Positions 1 to 6,898 of a stretch of DNA of 8,626 nucleotides are shown in pieces. Every line of letters starts with the position of its first letter. The stretch's first letter is position 1. The stretch covers positions 1 to 8,626 of the forward strand of contig JAHJFH010000181.1 of NCBI GenBank assembly GCA_018824925.1, given 5' to 3'. Under the pieces are notes generated by a model, which saw nothing but the letters and a program-made list of their open reading frames with translations, was not told the origin of the DNA and did no database searches. A program made the position numbers and the translations under genes. This stretch comes from Thermoplasmatota archaeon. Lineage in GTDB: Archaea; Thermoplasmatota; E2; DHVEG-1.

Positions 1-55
1 AAAAAGGGGTGCTCCAATAACCACCATACGGAATGAAGGTATCCTTGAATGCCAT
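1..55 (-). CDS. 5' fragment of a probable thiolase-family (acetyl-CoA acetyltransferase) gene
   Basis: Only the start of this leftward gene is in the window: an ATG at 55-53 followed by 17 further open codons, reading MAFKDTFIPYGGYWSTPF, running off the left edge. A clear Shine-Dalgarno GGGGAG (61-66 on the minus strand) lies 5 nt upstream, which supports a genuine start. The N-terminal pattern with IPYG-x-YWSTPF is one I associate from memory with a subgroup of thiolase-like acetyl-CoA acetyltransferases. The catalytic Cys and His residues lie outside the window, so this is family resemblance only. A thiolase would catalyse the last step of beta-oxidation, CoA-dependent cleavage of 3-ketoacyl-CoA. 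That fits the divergent acyl-CoA dehydrogenase next door and the acyl-CoA synthetase further right. Gene existence is fairly likely; product identity is tentative. Confidence 0.55.
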   Translation of the reverse strand, partial: MAFKDTFIPYGGYWSTPF

Positions 56-60
56 AATAT

Positions 61-66
61 CTCCCC
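61..66 (-). promoter_or_regulatory. Shine-Dalgarno site of the left-edge gene
   Basis: GGGGAG on the minus strand sits 5 nt before the ATG at 55. It is the main reason for treating the 18-codon edge fragment as a real gene start. Confidence 0.6.
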
Positions 67-85
67 GTCCTGTATGAAATAGCCC

Positions 86-93
86 TATATAAA
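86..93 (-). promoter_or_regulatory. Possible TATA box of the left-edge gene
   Basis: The minus strand reads TTTATATA here, a good match to an archaeal TATA element. A start site about 26 bp downstream would fall near 63-66. That leaves a very short leader that barely contains the Shine-Dalgarno site, so the spacing is imperfect and the call is weak. Confidence 0.3.
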
Positions 94-158
94 TCTCTAT
101 CACCTATGTAAGAAATAGGGGAAAAAAATGATTTATTATTGAAATTATAACAAACTTC

Positions 159-164
159 TTATAA
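159..164 (+). promoter_or_regulatory. Possible TATA box of the first acyl-CoA dehydrogenase
   Basis: TTATAA at 159-164, inside cttcttataacg, would place transcription start near 187-190. That gives a leader of about 34 nt that includes the Shine-Dalgarno site at 208-212. A second TTATAA at 145-150 is an alternative. This is position-based inference only. Confidence 0.35.
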
Positions 165-204
165 CGAACGAATCATAGCCTATACCCTACTATTTATCAA
201 ATAT

Positions 205-213
205 GGTGGAGGA
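205..213 (+). promoter_or_regulatory. Ribosome binding site of the first acyl-CoA dehydrogenase
   Basis: GGTGGAGGA contains a consensus GGAGG at 208-212, 9 nt before the ATG at 222. It fixes the chosen start. Confidence 0.7.
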
Positions 214-221
214 ATACAAAC

Positions 222-1430
222 ATGGATTTTAGCTGGTCTGAAGAGCAAGAACTTTGGAGACAAACAGTCCGTGAATTTGCCCGGAAAAACATCACCCCAC
301 ATGTACGGGATATTGATTCGAATAGAAAGATCCCAAAACAGATTATGAAAGGAATGGCACAACTAGGATTACTCGCACCAACAGCATCACAGGACTATGG
401 TGGAGCCGGTGTCGACTGGACCATGGCATGCATCGCAGCAGAAGAACTTGGACGAGCAGATATTAGCCTTGCAATACCCGTAATGTATCTTGTCGAGGCA
501 TCATGGGGATATATCTTCAGTAAATATGGATCCGAAGAGGCAAAGGAGGAGTATCTAAAACGGATTACTTCAGGAGAAGCTTTCTCAGGAATAGCAGTTA
601 CCGAACCTGAGGGGGGCTCAGATATTCTTGGCGCTGCGAAAACACGGGCAATCAAAAAAGACAAATCATGGATATTAAATGGCGAGAAAATATTCATCAG
701 CGGTATCACTGAATCATTAAATTGGGGGGGTATCCATCTCACCCTAGCCCGAACAGATCCAAACAAAGGACATAAAGGATTTTCATTCTTCGCTGTTCCC
801 TTAAAAAATACCAAGGGTATTAAGACAACCCTACTGGAAGATATGGGACGAATGGGGATATCTACTGGTGGATTTGTTATGAACGATGTCACGCTACCAG
901 AACAATACCTCATTGGTGAACTCAATAAAGGATTCTATTATGCCATGGAGGGATTCTCCGCTGCCCGCGTTCTGATAGGAGCTACCTGTATCGGTGCATC
1001 AGAAGCTGCATTAGAACTCGGAATTGACCATATCAAAACACGAAAAGCCTTTGGACGCGCCTTAGGAAGCTTCGAAGGAATCCAGTTTCCCTTAGCAGAA
1101 CATTATTGTAACATTGAAAGTGTTAAATTACTCACATATCGAGCAGCATGGATCATGGACAAAATGTATAACGAACAAAAGTACACCCACCATGATGTCG
1201 CCTTAGCTGCAGCAATGAGTAAACTACGAGCACCAATATATGCCTTTAGCGTCATGAATGAGGTCGCAGATTGGCTCGGAGCTACCGGCTACACAAAAGA
1301 ATATTCCATTGAAATGGGGATACGGGGCGTACGATCTTACTCAATTGGTGCGGAAGGGACAATGAACATCATGAGAATCATTATCGGTCGAGAGCTCCTC
1401 GGAAAAGAATTTCTACCATATGGTACCTAA
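222..1430 (+). CDS. Acyl-CoA dehydrogenase family protein (non-classical subgroup)
   Basis: This 402-residue FAD enzyme of the acyl-CoA dehydrogenase family is predicted to oxidise an acyl-CoA at C2-C3 in the cytoplasm and pass electrons to an electron-transfer flavoprotein. The three-domain layout is complete: a helical N-terminal domain (about 1-120), a middle beta domain opening with VTEPEGGSD (126-134), and a C-terminal helical domain (about 235-390) with TRKAFGRALGSFEGIQ (273-288). Glu378 in GAEGT occupies the position of the catalytic base of short- and medium-chain enzymes. The usual IHGGYGY segment is replaced by LGATGY (352-357), followed by GIRGVRSYSIG. It is therefore not a standard butyryl-CoA dehydrogenase and may act on a branched, cyclic or aromatic acyl-CoA, which is inference. 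Length is normal, and the start is set by a GGAGG at -10. It diverges from the probable thiolase and converges with a second dehydrogenase. Family is certain; substrate is unknown. Confidence 0.93.
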   Translation: MDFSWSEEQELWRQTVREFARKNITPHVRDIDSNRKIPKQIMKGMAQLGLLAPTASQDYGGAGVDWTMACIAAEELGRADISLAIPVMYLVEASWGYIFSKYGSEEAKEEYLKRITSGEAFSGIAVTEPEGGSDILGAAKTRAIKKDKSWILNGEKIFISGITESLNWGGIHLTLARTDPNKGHKGFSFFAVPLKNTKGIKTTLLEDMGRMGISTGGFVMNDVTLPEQYLIGELNKGFYYAMEGFSAARVLIGATCIGASEAALELGIDHIKTRKAFGRALGSFEGIQFPLAEHYCNIESVKLLTYRAAWIMDKMYNEQKYTHHDVALAAAMSKLRAPIYAFSVMNEVADWLGATGYTKEYSIEMGIRGVRSYSIGAEGTMNIMRIIIGRELLGKEFLPYGT

Positions 1431-1435
1431 TAATT

Positions 1436-1443
1436 AAAAAAAA
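1436..1443 (-). terminator. Possible T-run terminator of the second acyl-CoA dehydrogenase
   Basis: The 40-bp gap between the convergent dehydrogenases contains eight A residues on the plus strand. On the minus strand this is a T8 run 27 nt after the stop codon at 1471. T-rich tracts are the typical archaeal termination signal. No stable hairpin precedes it. Confidence 0.4.
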
Positions 1444-1470
1444 TAATCTAGAAGATAAAAGTATGTGGTT

Positions 1471-2610
1471 TTAGAGCCCGAGACGTCGAGCAATCACAAT
1501 TCGTTGAATCTCAGAAGTGCCCTCACCAATCTGACATAATTTAATATCTCTGAAATAACGCTCCAACGGTCGATCACGCATATACCCATAACCACCATGT
1601 ATCTGAATCGCATTTTTAGTCGCACGCATCGCAATCTCTGACGCAAACAATTTTGCCATAGAAGCTTCTAAAGTAAAAGGTTTTTTCTCTTGTTCAAGCT
1701 GAGCAGCACGATAGACAAGTAGCCGGGCAGCATCAATCTCTGTTGCCATATCAGATATCATCCATTGAATAGCCTGATATTTTCCAATTGGACGGCCAAA
1801 TTGTTCTCTTGTCTTTGCATATTCAATACTATCCTCAAGTGCACCCCGGGCGATTCCCACAGCCATTGCTCCTACAGCGGAACGACCACGATCGAGGGTA
1901 TCCATGACTTCATAAAAACCTTGATTTTCCGTTCCCAACATATTTTCTTTTGGAATACGACAGTTTTCAAAAATCAGTTCAGCTGTTCTACTGCCGCGTA
2001 AACCAAGTTTATCCTCAAGTGAAGAGACAGTAAAACCAGGGGTATCCTTTTCCACTAAAAATGCACTGATACCTCTTGTTCCCTTTGATTTATCTGTTTT
2101 AGCCATAACAATGACAACATCAGCAATATCACCATTTGTTATCCATTGTTTAGTGCCATTAAGAATCCATTCATCACCATCTTTTTCTGCTTTTGTGAGT
2201 AACGATCCAACATCAGATCCTGCATTTGGTTCGGTAATTGCGAGGGCTGAAAATCCAATACCATTAGTGATTTTAGGGAGATACTTTTTTCGTTGTTCCT
2301 CAGTCCCTGTTTCATAAATATATCCAGCGCCAAGTGTGTTATGTGCTTCTACAGTTATCCCGGTTGATCCGCAATACCGTGATATTTCTTCAATACCAAT
2401 CATATAACAAATTTTATCAATACCGGCACCACCATAAGCCTTGGGCACTGTCATACCCATCAGACCAAGTTTCCCCATTTTTTTATACATATCTTTTGGG
2501 AAATATTCTTCCTTATCGATTTTTACGGCGAGTGGTTTGATTTCTTTTTCAGCAAACTCTTGTACTGTTGTTTGGAATTGTTTTTGTTCAGCCGTGAGTT
2601 CAAAATTCAT
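1471..2610 (-). CDS. Acyl-CoA dehydrogenase, short-chain/butyryl-CoA dehydrogenase type
   Basis: This 379-residue protein is a textbook short/medium-chain acyl-CoA dehydrogenase: FAD-dependent alpha,beta-oxidation of an acyl-CoA, cytoplasmic, coupled to electron-transfer flavoprotein. Signatures in order are YGGAGI (59-64), ITEPNAGSD (125-133), WITNGDIAD (156-164), KLGLRGSRTAEL (201-212), TREQFGRPIGKYQAIQ (267-282), QIHGGYGYMRD (336-346), and IGEGTSEIQR (361-370) with catalytic Glu363. Length equals the family norm. The open frame extends upstream to 2766. I chose the ATG at 2610 because GAGGA lies 5 nt before it, MNFELTAEQ is the usual family N-terminus, and the extension would overlap the phosphoesterase gene. 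It is the last of three leftward genes, 76 bp after the phosphoesterase stop, and may share a transcript with the acyl-CoA synthetase, its metabolic partner. The exact chain-length preference cannot be read from sequence. Confidence 0.95.
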   Translation of the reverse strand: MNFELTAEQKQFQTTVQEFAEKEIKPLAVKIDKEEYFPKDMYKKMGKLGLMGMTVPKAYGGAGIDKICYMIGIEEISRYCGSTGITVEAHNTLGAGYIYETGTEEQRKKYLPKITNGIGFSALAITEPNAGSDVGSLLTKAEKDGDEWILNGTKQWITNGDIADVVIVMAKTDKSKGTRGISAFLVEKDTPGFTVSSLEDKLGLRGSRTAELIFENCRIPKENMLGTENQGFYEVMDTLDRGRSAVGAMAVGIARGALEDSIEYAKTREQFGRPIGKYQAIQWMISDMATEIDAARLLVYRAAQLEQEKKPFTLEASMAKLFASEIAMRATKNAIQIHGGYGYMRDRPLERYFRDIKLCQIGEGTSEIQRIVIARRLGL

Positions 2611-2615
2611 AGGAA

Positions 2616-2620
2616 TCCTC
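2616..2620 (-). promoter_or_regulatory. Ribosome binding site deciding the second acyl-CoA dehydrogenase start
   Basis: GAGGA on the minus strand lies 5 nt before the ATG at 2610. An ATG four codons earlier (2622) overlaps this site and is a poorer choice. Confidence 0.55.
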
Positions 2621-2686
2621 ATACCGACATATGCCAATACTAGAAAAACGTTCTGATGACCTGCATCTTGTACGATAAATTCTGGT

Positions 2687-4972
2687 TTATTGAAGATTAG
2701 GAATAAATATGAGGAGATTACGTTCGGTGTTTTTGGGGAGTGTGGTGGTAAACCAGATGTTTCCATTGGGGGAGGTTTGTTTTATTGCTGAGTGGTCATC
2801 AGCACTGATATTAATTTGATGATAGAGTACATTGGTGGTATAGGGAATGAGCTTGAAAAGTGAGGTGTATGGTTGATGTGAGGATTTCCAAAAATGGATT
2901 AACAGAATGAGTACCATGAAGAGAATGCTGCCTATGATGATTTTGTTTGAGAAAATGTTTTGTACTAGTAAGTTGAGTGAATTTGGGGTCAGTGGATCTT
3001 GTTGAGGTGTGGAGGGTGTACGTGTAATTGTTTTGGTGAGGCTGAGGTTGAGGATGCCTTGGGAATAGGAATTTATGCGGAATCGTGCGTTTCGACAGAG
3101 GAGGAGTGGTTCTTTATAAAGGATTTGTGCCATGCCATAGTGATTTCCATTAATACGTGCTGTGTAATTGATGATGCCTTCAGAATTGGCGAGATTTTCA
3201 GGTTTGATTGGGAATGATATTATCTCATTTTCTTTAAGATCACCGGTTGTATTGTACCAGTGTTCGCTGAGATTTAGACGAAAATTGTTTGTGTGATTAC
3301 TTGTACGTGCCCGTTGTATACTAAATAATGAAACGTCATATTCTGTAGCATCAAGAAAGTGTACGGATCCTTGGAGAAACCATGCATTTGTGTCCTGTGG
3401 TACAGTATAGTTGCCCTGGATATTCTCAAAGGTGGTTCCAACTTGATGATTTAGTACGGTGTGGCTACTATTTGGTAGGATACTATACTGGGAATGGGTT
3501 CCCCAATCAGTACAATTCATTGTAAGATTTATACGACCGGTACCGGAATTGCTTCGAGCGGTAATTGTTATTGTATAGGTTTGTCCCGGTATAGCTGTGC
3601 AGATGGTTCCCATGGGAAATGACTGATAGGGTTGTCCACTTCGACCGTCCTCATGAGCACTATTATAGGGATATTTTTCGGGAAACGTAACAGAATAGGG
3701 ACCATGTATCTTCATGCCGGGTTTGTTCCAAATGACTTGTTCAGAGCGGTCATTGCCAAACCCCAGGATTTTTTCATCGACTCGTCCACTGGGCGCTTCC
3801 ATATGCGAATCATAAAAGAGTTCCATGGGTTTTGTGCCAACGAGCTGCAGGGTGATATCTGGTGAGATTATTTTCATGTCTGTTTTCTGGGTTTCATTAT
3901 CTTGGAGAAACATGGTGAAGAGATACCAATTTTCTGCATCGGAATCATAGGTAGTAGATGTTCTCCATGTGTGTTGATATTCGGGTATCCACTGACCGCC
4001 AAGCAGGTTGTGTTCCCAGGTGGCGGTTTGTATGCCGGTGGATGATATATTATAAATAACTATCCGATCTTCCTCATGAAAACATCCCCAATCAAGCTGC
4101 GAGTATGGTGCAGAAAATGCTATTTCATGGCTAAATTGGCGTATTGGGTAGGTGATTCCAGTACTCTGATTTCCGAGATACCAGCTGAGGTGATGATTAT
4201 GACCATGTATCCACATTTTGATCTGTGGATTGTTTTGAAAGAGGGTAGCCCACCAGTCCATATCCTGCTTACCTCGATAAGGGCTGGGTTCATCAGCATA
4301 GGTTGTGTCTTCGATGGCTTGATGACAGAAAATGATGGTTGTTGTATCAGGATATTGGCTGACCATATGTTCTATCCAGGTATATTCAACGGGGTGGGTC
4401 CATTGAACATAACCTAGTTCAGGAACGATGAGGAAGAGGATACCGCTCCGCATCATGGCGTATATTGGGCTGTTCATGCTGAGTTCATCGATTAATGAAA
4501 GGGTTAGGTTATGGGGGTTGTCTTCATTCATCTCATAATCGTTTATATCATGGTTGCCAATGACACAATGTAATGGTAGGTTAATGTGTGAGATGAAATA
4601 TTTTTTTAGATTATTTTGATACTGGTTTACTAGAAAAGGTAGACCGATGCCGTTTATTTGTGCAGTGTTATGGTTGACAATGTCTCCGAGATGTAATGCG
4701 AAATCTAGTAGGTTAGTGGTGCTGATCAAATCATCCCCGATTTTATCTAAATAGGATGCCATATGATATGTTGGATACTGATAACGAGCGCCAATGTGGG
4801 TATCTGCAAATGCTGCAAAACTTAGTTGATCAGTTTGCAGATAGGTATATGTAGAATCATGAATAGTGATGTCTAATACGTTCTTGTTAATATTTGCTGG
4901 AGATATTGGGCTGTATATTAAACATAAAAACAATAGAGTGATACTTATTGCGATGATTTTAATTATCTTCAT
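2687..4972 (-). CDS. Secreted, membrane-anchored calcineurin-like metallophosphoesterase
   Basis: This 761-residue exported protein carries a two-metal phosphoesterase domain. Residues 1-26 form a signal peptide: basic MKIIK, a hydrophobic core, then SPISPA. The catalytic domain (about 48-310) has every hallmark motif: FADTHIG (D57, H59), LGDIVNH (D97), GNHD (139-142), FCHQ (H217) and GHNH (257-260). It is followed by beta-rich sequence (about 360-560) that looks like a carbohydrate-binding-type jelly roll, then further beta-rich sequence to about 650. One transmembrane helix (about 677-695) precedes an unusual 66-residue tail. Twelve N-x-S/T sequons lie between the signal peptide and the helix, consistent with a glycosylated cell-surface protein. 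The substrate could be a nucleotide, phospholipid or other phosphoester and cannot be told. It lies between the acyl-CoA synthetase and dehydrogenase genes in the same orientation, but its surface location argues against a direct role in beta-oxidation. Confidence 0.9.
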   Translation of the reverse strand: MKIIKIIAISITLLFLCLIYSPISPANINKNVLDITIHDSTYTYLQTDQLSFAAFADTHIGARYQYPTYHMASYLDKIGDDLISTTNLLDFALHLGDIVNHNTAQINGIGLPFLVNQYQNNLKKYFISHINLPLHCVIGNHDINDYEMNEDNPHNLTLSLIDELSMNSPIYAMMRSGILFLIVPELGYVQWTHPVEYTWIEHMVSQYPDTTTIIFCHQAIEDTTYADEPSPYRGKQDMDWWATLFQNNPQIKMWIHGHNHHLSWYLGNQSTGITYPIRQFSHEIAFSAPYSQLDWGCFHEEDRIVIYNISSTGIQTATWEHNLLGGQWIPEYQHTWRTSTTYDSDAENWYLFTMFLQDNETQKTDMKIISPDITLQLVGTKPMELFYDSHMEAPSGRVDEKILGFGNDRSEQVIWNKPGMKIHGPYSVTFPEKYPYNSAHEDGRSGQPYQSFPMGTICTAIPGQTYTITITARSNSGTGRINLTMNCTDWGTHSQYSILPNSSHTVLNHQVGTTFENIQGNYTVPQDTNAWFLQGSVHFLDATEYDVSLFSIQRARTSNHTNNFRLNLSEHWYNTTGDLKENEIISFPIKPENLANSEGIINYTARINGNHYGMAQILYKEPLLLCRNARFRINSYSQGILNLSLTKTITRTPSTPQQDPLTPNSLNLLVQNIFSNKIIIGSILFMVLILLIHFWKSSHQPYTSLFKLIPYTTNVLYHQINISADDHSAIKQTSPNGNIWFTTTLPKNTERNLLIFIPNLQ

Positions 4973-4987
4973 TGTTCAGATTTGAAT

Positions 4988-4995
4988 TCACCTCC
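4988..4995 (-). promoter_or_regulatory. Consensus Shine-Dalgarno of the phosphoesterase at long spacing
   Basis: GGAGGTGA, a full anti-SD match, lies 15 nt before the ATG at 4972, longer than the usual 5-10. An in-frame TGA at 4978-4976 and the lack of a nearer start codon leave 4972 as the best start. Confidence 0.6.
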
Positions 4996-5023
4996 CATTT
5001 AGTAGTATTTATAGAATCAAATG

Positions 5024-5033
5024 ATATTTAAAA
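5024..5033 (-). promoter_or_regulatory. Probable TATA box of the phosphoesterase
   Basis: The minus strand reads TTTTAAATAT, close to the archaeal TTTAWATA consensus. Transcription start would fall near 5003, giving a roughly 30-nt leader that contains the Shine-Dalgarno site at 4988-4995. A second box, TATAAATA (5006-5013), would start transcription too late to include the site. This suggests the phosphoesterase has its own promoter rather than depending on the synthetase transcript. Confidence 0.45.
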
Positions 5034-5050
5034 GTACGGATGGTATTCAA

Positions 5051-6697
5051 TTATTTTGAGATTACTTGTAGTTGATTGTGTGAAAGTTGCTCTTGAGCGA
5101 TCTCTCGTAGTCGATATTTCTGTATTTTTCCACTTGCGGTTATTGGATAGTCTTCAACGAATTGGATATATTTTGGGATTTTAAATTGTGATATCTTGTC
5201 TTTACAGAAGTCTCTGATTTCCTCAGAAATAGCAATCATGCCATCCTTTAATTGTATAAAGGCGAAAACTTCTTCACCGTATTTTTCATTCGGTACACCG
5301 ACAACGGCGACTTCTTTGATTTTTTCGTGGGTATAGAGGAATTCCTCAATTTCTCGAGGATATATATTTTCGCCGCCACGTATTATCATGTCATCGATTC
5401 GACCAAGGATTTTAACATAGCCATTTTCATCCTTTAACGCGAGGTCTTTGGTATGAAGCCAGCCGTTGATGATAGTGGTATTGGTTTGATCTGGCATTTT
5501 ATAGTATCCTTTCATTATATTATAGCCTTTAACGACAAGCTCTCCAGGGGTATTTGGTGGTTGGACCGATCCTGTTAGGGGGTCGATAATTATTGCTTGA
5601 ACATTGGATACGGGTTTTCCCACGGTTTCAACCCGTTTTTCTAGAGGGTCATGACGATCTGTTTGGGTGATGACGGGTGATGCTTCGGTAAGACCATAAC
5701 AGATGGTGATTTCACGGAGAGACATCTTTTCCATTACTTGTTGCATGATTTCTACAGGGCATGGTGCTCCCGCCATTATACCGGTTCGTAAACTCGAAAG
5801 GTTATATTGTGTAAAGTTTGGGTGTTGAAGTTCACTGATAAACATGGTTGGTACACCATTAAGTATGGTACATTGTTCGTTTTGAATAATTTGAAGTACT
5901 TGTTCAGGGTGAAAGGTTTCTAGTGGAATCATGGTCGCGCCATTGCAGATGCAGTTGAGTATTGAGAGAACACAGCCGAAGCAGTGGAAAAAGGGAACAG
6001 GTATGCACATACGATCTTTTTCAGAAAGCCCTAGTTTTTGTCCAACAGCAATGGCGTTATTTAAGATGTTATAATGGGTAAGCATCACGCCTTTAGGATA
6101 ACCTGTGGTGCCTGAGGTATATTGTATATTTATGACATCATGTGGTGAAAGGGTATTTTTTTGGGAAGTGTATTGTTCATCAGATATTTGATGAGATAGT
6201 TCATACAGGCTATGATGGGTAATTATGGGTTCTGGGGGTTGGTCTCCAAGGAAGATGATATGACGTAGATGTGGATATCGAGATGAATTTATTGTATCTT
6301 CAAGGGTGGTGGGGATATTTGGAACGAGCGACTTGATAACATCGTAGTAGTTGATATCTTTAAATCCGCGGGAAAAAAAGAATATTTTTATATCTGCGTG
6401 ATGGAGGAGATAATCAAGTTCTCGGGTTTTATAATAGGTGTTTACTAATACGATAGGTGCACCGATTTTTGCTGAGGCAAACTGGATGAGTATCCATTCT
6501 AAAATATTTGTTGCCCATAAGCCGATATGATCATTTTTTTGTATTCTTAGAGCCATTAGAGCTTTTGCAAGGATATCGACACGTTCATTGAATTCTTTGT
6601 ACGATAGTCGAATTTTATTAGGATATACAATAGCTTCATTATTTGGATATTTATTAGTTATTTCTTCTAGTTTTGACCCTATTGTTTGTGATAGCAT
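5051..6697 (-). CDS. AMP-forming fatty-acyl-CoA synthetase (ligase)
   Basis: This 548-residue member of the adenylate-forming (ANL) superfamily activates a carboxylic acid with ATP to an acyl-AMP and then to acyl-CoA, feeding beta-oxidation. The motifs are intact: P-loop YTSGTTGYPKG (193-203), PVPFFHCFG (233-241), YGLTEAS (334-340), GWLHTKDLA with Asp418 (412-420), hinge region GRIDDMIIRGGENIYPREIEE (432-452), and the catalytic lysine Lys524 in ITASGKIQKYRLR. Length and the FHCFG and GGENIYP blocks match medium/long-chain fatty-acid-CoA ligases rather than acetyl-CoA synthetases, which are longer. The start at 6697 is supported by AAGGTGA (6707-6713), 9 nt upstream. It heads the leftward row of three genes and diverges from the surface-protein gene. 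Substrate chain length is not readable from the sequence; an aromatic acid remains possible. Confidence 0.93.
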   Translation of the reverse strand: MLSQTIGSKLEEITNKYPNNEAIVYPNKIRLSYKEFNERVDILAKALMALRIQKNDHIGLWATNILEWILIQFASAKIGAPIVLVNTYYKTRELDYLLHHADIKIFFFSRGFKDINYYDVIKSLVPNIPTTLEDTINSSRYPHLRHIIFLGDQPPEPIITHHSLYELSHQISDEQYTSQKNTLSPHDVINIQYTSGTTGYPKGVMLTHYNILNNAIAVGQKLGLSEKDRMCIPVPFFHCFGCVLSILNCICNGATMIPLETFHPEQVLQIIQNEQCTILNGVPTMFISELQHPNFTQYNLSSLRTGIMAGAPCPVEIMQQVMEKMSLREITICYGLTEASPVITQTDRHDPLEKRVETVGKPVSNVQAIIIDPLTGSVQPPNTPGELVVKGYNIMKGYYKMPDQTNTTIINGWLHTKDLALKDENGYVKILGRIDDMIIRGGENIYPREIEEFLYTHEKIKEVAVVGVPNEKYGEEVFAFIQLKDGMIAISEEIRDFCKDKISQFKIPKYIQFVEDYPITASGKIQKYRLREIAQEQLSHNQLQVISK

Positions 6698-6898
6698 CCC
6701 TTTATCTCACCTTACGTATTTCAATAATTGATAAGGCTCCTCACACAATGATTTGGTATCGACAATTGTACTAATAAATGTTATGAAATTTGGATTTTAG
6801 TAACTGGGGTTAAGTAAATTATTTTTTAAAATGGTATTTTTATAATATAGTAAATGTTAAATATCATTAATCGAATAAAATAACCAGAGGGGGAAAAC
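6698..6898. promoter_or_regulatory. Divergent AT-rich promoter region
   Basis: This 201-bp spacer must hold the promoters of the leftward acyl-CoA synthetase and the rightward surface protein. AAGGTGA (6707-6713, minus) serves the synthetase. For the rightward gene, TTTATAAT at 6839-6846 would start transcription near 6870, and a GAGGGGG at 6887-6893 precedes the ATG at 6899. Other AT-rich boxes (TTAAATATCA near 6858) make the exact promoter ambiguous. No open reading frame, RNA gene or clear operator was seen. Confidence 0.5.

Noticed and set aside
395..925. 176-residue open frame on the minus strand
   Set aside because: It lies wholly antisense to the first acyl-CoA dehydrogenase, has no recognisable motif, and its composition is that of an overlapping-frame artefact.
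2611..2766. N-terminal extension of the second acyl-CoA dehydrogenase to an ATG at 2766
   Set aside because: The extra 52 residues do not resemble the family N-terminus, overlap the phosphoesterase gene by 80 bp, and are unnecessary given the GAGGA-supported ATG at 2610.
4076..4417. 113-residue open frame on the plus strand
   Set aside because: It is antisense to the catalytic domain of the phosphoesterase, whose motifs are unambiguous. There is no ribosome site or family signature.
6698..6898. Riboswitch or structured leader in the divergent spacer
   Set aside because: The stretch is low-complexity AT-rich sequence with no GC-paired stems or recognisable conserved core.
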